From assembly GCA_021295785.1 (NCBI GenBank), contig JAGWBR010000012.1:1-46704 (forward strand): DNA of 46,704 bases, given 5' to 3'. Numbering within the stretch: position 1 is the first letter of the stretch; each line of letters begins with the position of its first letter. Under the pieces are notes generated by a model. That model was not told where the DNA came from, did no database searches, and saw only the letters and a program-made list of their open reading frames with translations. This DNA comes from Gemmatimonadota bacterium. GTDB lineage: Bacteria; Gemmatimonadota; Gemmatimonadetes; Palauibacterales; Palauibacteraceae. The position numbers and the translations under genes are program-made. This document shows positions 45,081 to 46,704 of this stretch, piece after piece.

Positions 45081-45871
45081 TTCAGGCGCCCCGTCTCGAG
45101 TATGGCGCTTGCCATCGCCAGAAGGCCCACCGCAGCGGTCTCGAAGCGAAGGTTCGCCGCTCCCAGGGAGACCGGTTGGAACCCTGCCTCGATACACCGG
45201 TCGCGCTCTGGCTGCAGGAGACCGCCCTCGGGCCCCACAGCCACGATAAGGTCTTCGTTTGACCGCCGCGACATCCCCCGGCGGGCCAGGGCAACCGCGG
45301 GAGTACCGTTCGGGTCGCCCAGCCAGCCGTGAGCCCCGCCCGCCCCGCCCCGCCCACGGCGGGCCGCAAACCAATCGGCGGCTTGTCGCCATTCCACCGG
45401 ACCTGACAAGTGAGGCAGCCAGCTGCCGCCCGACTGCTTCATGGCGCTCGCCGCGCGGGCACTCGCCCGTGCGACAAAGTTCTCCGACTTGCCAAAATCC
45501 GCAACGGACCGGGAGCGTTCCCACACAATCCAGGTGACGGACCGCACGCCGATCTCGACGGCCTTCTCGACCAGCCAGAGACTGCGGTCGCGATTGCCCG
45601 CCGGGGCCCACAACCGGACAGGCAACAGATTCTGGGGCGGCATTTCTGAAGTCAGAACGCACTCCATGTGTTCCCGTTTGACCTCGTCGACCGTGGCCTC
45701 CCAGCGCTTGCCCATACCGTCGGTCAGGATGACCGTTTCCCCGGTCTTCACCCGAACAGTCCGGGCGTGAGACAGTTCGGAGCCCTCAACCAGGCGCACC
45801 TCGCCGGGCCCCGACGCCTTCCCCAGTCCAGGGTCAATGAAGGTCCTGCCGGAACGCGTCTTTTTCGCCAT
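45077..45871 (-). CDS. rsmE: 16S rRNA uridine-1498 N3-methyltransferase
   Basis: 264 residues. An N-terminal PUA-like part (SHARTVRVKTGETVILTDG) is followed by a SPOUT methyltransferase domain with LVEKAVEIGVRSV, AVGPEGGLLQPE and the knot motif LRFETAAVGLLA. A Gly/Arg-rich insert (about 170-185) is unusual in length. ATG start; divergent from transketolase. Confidence 0.93.
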   Translation of the reverse strand: MAKKTRSGRTFIDPGLGKASGPGEVRLVEGSELSHARTVRVKTGETVILTDGMGKRWEATVDEVKREHMECVLTSEMPPQNLLPVRLWAPAGNRDRSLWLVEKAVEIGVRSVTWIVWERSRSVADFGKSENFVARASARAASAMKQSGGSWLPHLSGPVEWRQAADWFAARRGRGGAGGAHGWLGDPNGTPAVALARRGMSRRSNEDLIVAVGPEGGLLQPERDRCIEAGFQPVSLGAANLRFETAAVGLLAMASAILETGRLK

Positions 45872-46220
45872 GCTTGCCTATCTCAGTCTTTCGGTGCCAT
45901 TGGGTTCCAGGGTGCCGAAAAGCATCCCGGTGCCAACAATATGGGGACGATGTGTCAATCTGACCTGTAGGGGCCGACCTACTGGCTACGCAGTAGCTGA
46001 TCAAATTCATGCAGTTGAACAGGCTCGGATGGTCAGGAGGCTCGGTCGGTTGAGCAGAGTTTCCACCGAGGGTGTACTCCAGGAGCTCGGTCGGATGTTC
46101 GCAACATGACTGGAGTTTCACCCCGTCATAGTTTGGCGTGCCGGGTTCGCCAGGCCCCGGAGCATGACGGTTCGGCCCTTTCCGTCCAATAGCGGCGGCC
46201 CACGGAACGATAACAAGGGA
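45872..46220. other. Divergent intergenic region, rsmE / transketolase
   Basis: 349 bases with no convincing gene; an open frame crossing it from 45837 looks like chance. It holds an inverted repeat CTACTG-GCTACG-CAGTAG (45979-45996) and three spaced copies of a GCTCGG-type motif. The two best copies read AGGAGGCTCGGTCGG (46035-46049) and AGGAGCTCGGTCGG (46081-46094). A perfect TTGACA box sits on the minus strand at 45958-45953, but no matching -10 follows at the right distance. Confidence 0.5.
46050..46078 (+). promoter_or_regulatory. Candidate promoter for transketolase
   Basis: TTGAGC (46050-46055) and TGTACT (46073-46078) with a 17-base spacer, each matching four of six consensus bases. 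Direct repeats of AGGAG(G)CTCGGTCGG flank it and could be operator sites. Weak but correctly placed. Confidence 0.3.
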
Positions 46221-46703
46221 ATGTCATTGACACCGCATCAAACTGCCCCGGTCGATCTGGTTGATCTGTCGGTCAACACCGTCCGCACATTGGCGATGGA
46301 CGCCGTCCAAAGGGCCGGGTCCGGGCATGCCGGCACCGCCATGGCCCTCGCCCCGGTCGCCTACACCTTGTGGATGCGCCACATGAGGTACGACCCGGGC
46401 CGCCCCGACTGGTTCGGGCGCGACCGATTCGTCCTGTCGGCCGGCCATTCCGCCATCCTGCAGTATTCAATGTTGCACTTGACCGGCTATCCCCTTCCGC
46501 TCGACGAGATCAAGAACTTCCGGCGCACGGGCAGCCTTACACCCGGCCACCCGGAGAACTTCGTCACCCAGGGTGTCGAAACCACTACGGGACCACTGGG
46601 CCAGGGAGCGGCCAACTCGGTAGGGATGGCCATGGCCGAAGCCCACCTGGCCGCCGTGTTCAACCGGCCGGGCCATGAAATCGTCGACCACCGGACCTTT
46701 TGA
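46221..46703 (+). CDS. tkt: Transketolase, N-terminal part, cut by a stop at the window edge
   Basis: Thiamine-diphosphate enzyme of the pentose phosphate and Calvin cycles. The visible 160 residues carry [46 protein letters not shown] and [20 protein letters not shown], all in order. It then stops (TGA, 46701-46703) after VDHRTF, a few residues before the DGDLMEG cofactor motif should come. The stop follows a run of four T, so a one-base slip is plausible. Start ATG 46221 touches AAGGGA directly; TTG 46227 has better spacing. Confidence 0.9.
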   Translation: MSLTPHQTAPVDLVDLSVNTVRTLAMDAVQRAGSGHAGTAMALAPVAYTLWMRHMRYDPGRPDWFGRDRFVLSAGHSAILQYSMLHLTGYPLPLDEIKNFRRTGSLTPGHPENFVTQGVETTTGPLGQGAANSVGMAMAEAHLAAVFNRPGHEIVDHRTF

Positions 46704-46704
46704 G

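Noticed and set aside
44733-45662. 309-residue version of the HIT protein
   Set aside because: The extra 194 residues are rsmE read in another frame; ATG 45080 gives the normal family length and an ATGA overlap.
45837-46109. 90-residue plus-strand frame in the rsmE-tkt gap
   Set aside because: Starts inside rsmE antisense and has no family likeness; the repeats and promoter-like sites there suggest regulatory DNA.

Overview
The window is a GC-rich stretch of bacterial chromosome made almost wholly of core housekeeping genes packed end to end. Most genes are on the minus strand, often overlapping the next gene by four bases. The gene set (alternative GlmU-like sugar nucleotidyltransferase beside a mannose-1-phosphate guanylyltransferase, a Minf_1886-type protein known mainly from the Planctomycetes/Verrucomicrobia side of the tree, a C4 zinc-ribbon coiled-coil protein, and a histidine kinase with an HQMGTP-type H box) fits best with a Gemmatimonadota or related FCB/PVC-type bacterium. 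This is inference from gene content, not from a marker search. I see no prophage, CRISPR array, integrase, transposase gene or recognisable defence island.

Layout, left to right. 145-6276 (minus) is the transcription/translation operon rimP-nusA-ylxQ-infB-rbfA-ribF, with a good sigma70-like promoter at 6421-6449. 6470-7750 is a MurA-type enolpyruvyl transferase carrying Asp in place of the usual catalytic Cys. 7804-8307 (plus) is a small membrane/coiled-coil protein. 8341-14014 (minus) holds a UvrD/PcrA helicase, a sensor kinase, serS and a putative lipoprotein. 14116-17257 (plus) is a coupled three-gene unit: ManC-like, GlmU-like and a metallo-hydrolase. 17254-24527 (minus) is rseP-dxr-cdsA-uppS-thiI-tRNA-Met-ftsB/divIC-eno, that is isoprenoid, phospholipid and envelope synthesis plus glycolysis. 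24656-28645 (minus) holds plsC, a thiL-like kinase, bifunctional NAD(P)HX repair enzyme, a small Cys-rich protein and a Minf_1886 protein. 28779-35663 (minus) is glyA, a leucine dehydrogenase broken by one stop codon, acyl-CoA dehydrogenase, 3-hydroxyacyl-CoA dehydrogenase, a CPBP protease and a thiolase, which together suggest short-chain acyl-CoA and branched-chain amino-acid catabolism. 35650-45871 (minus) holds a DEDDh exonuclease, rsmA, a phosphotransacetylase, coaD, rsmD, a zinc-ribbon protein, dnaG, mutS2 (frameshifted), a HIT protein and rsmE. 46221 to the right end (plus) is the start of transketolase, cut by a stop just before its cofactor-binding DGD motif.

The most notable features are not a new multi-gene system. 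(1) Stop and start codons are fused as the quartet NTGA in at least fourteen gene pairs. All four N are used, and three CTGA cases leave CTG as the best start for rbfA, uvrD and coaD; cdsA also looks CTG-started. (2) Three otherwise intact genes carry one disabling change each: leucine dehydrogenase (TAA for a conserved Tyr), mutS2 (frameshift with a small deletion) and hydroxyacyl-CoA dehydrogenase (no usable start codon). Real decay or consensus errors are both possible. (3) A 58-base island with only 12 G/C sits inside rsmA, exactly over its catalytic NxPY motif. (4) MurA carries the Cys-to-Asp change known to confer fosfomycin resistance.
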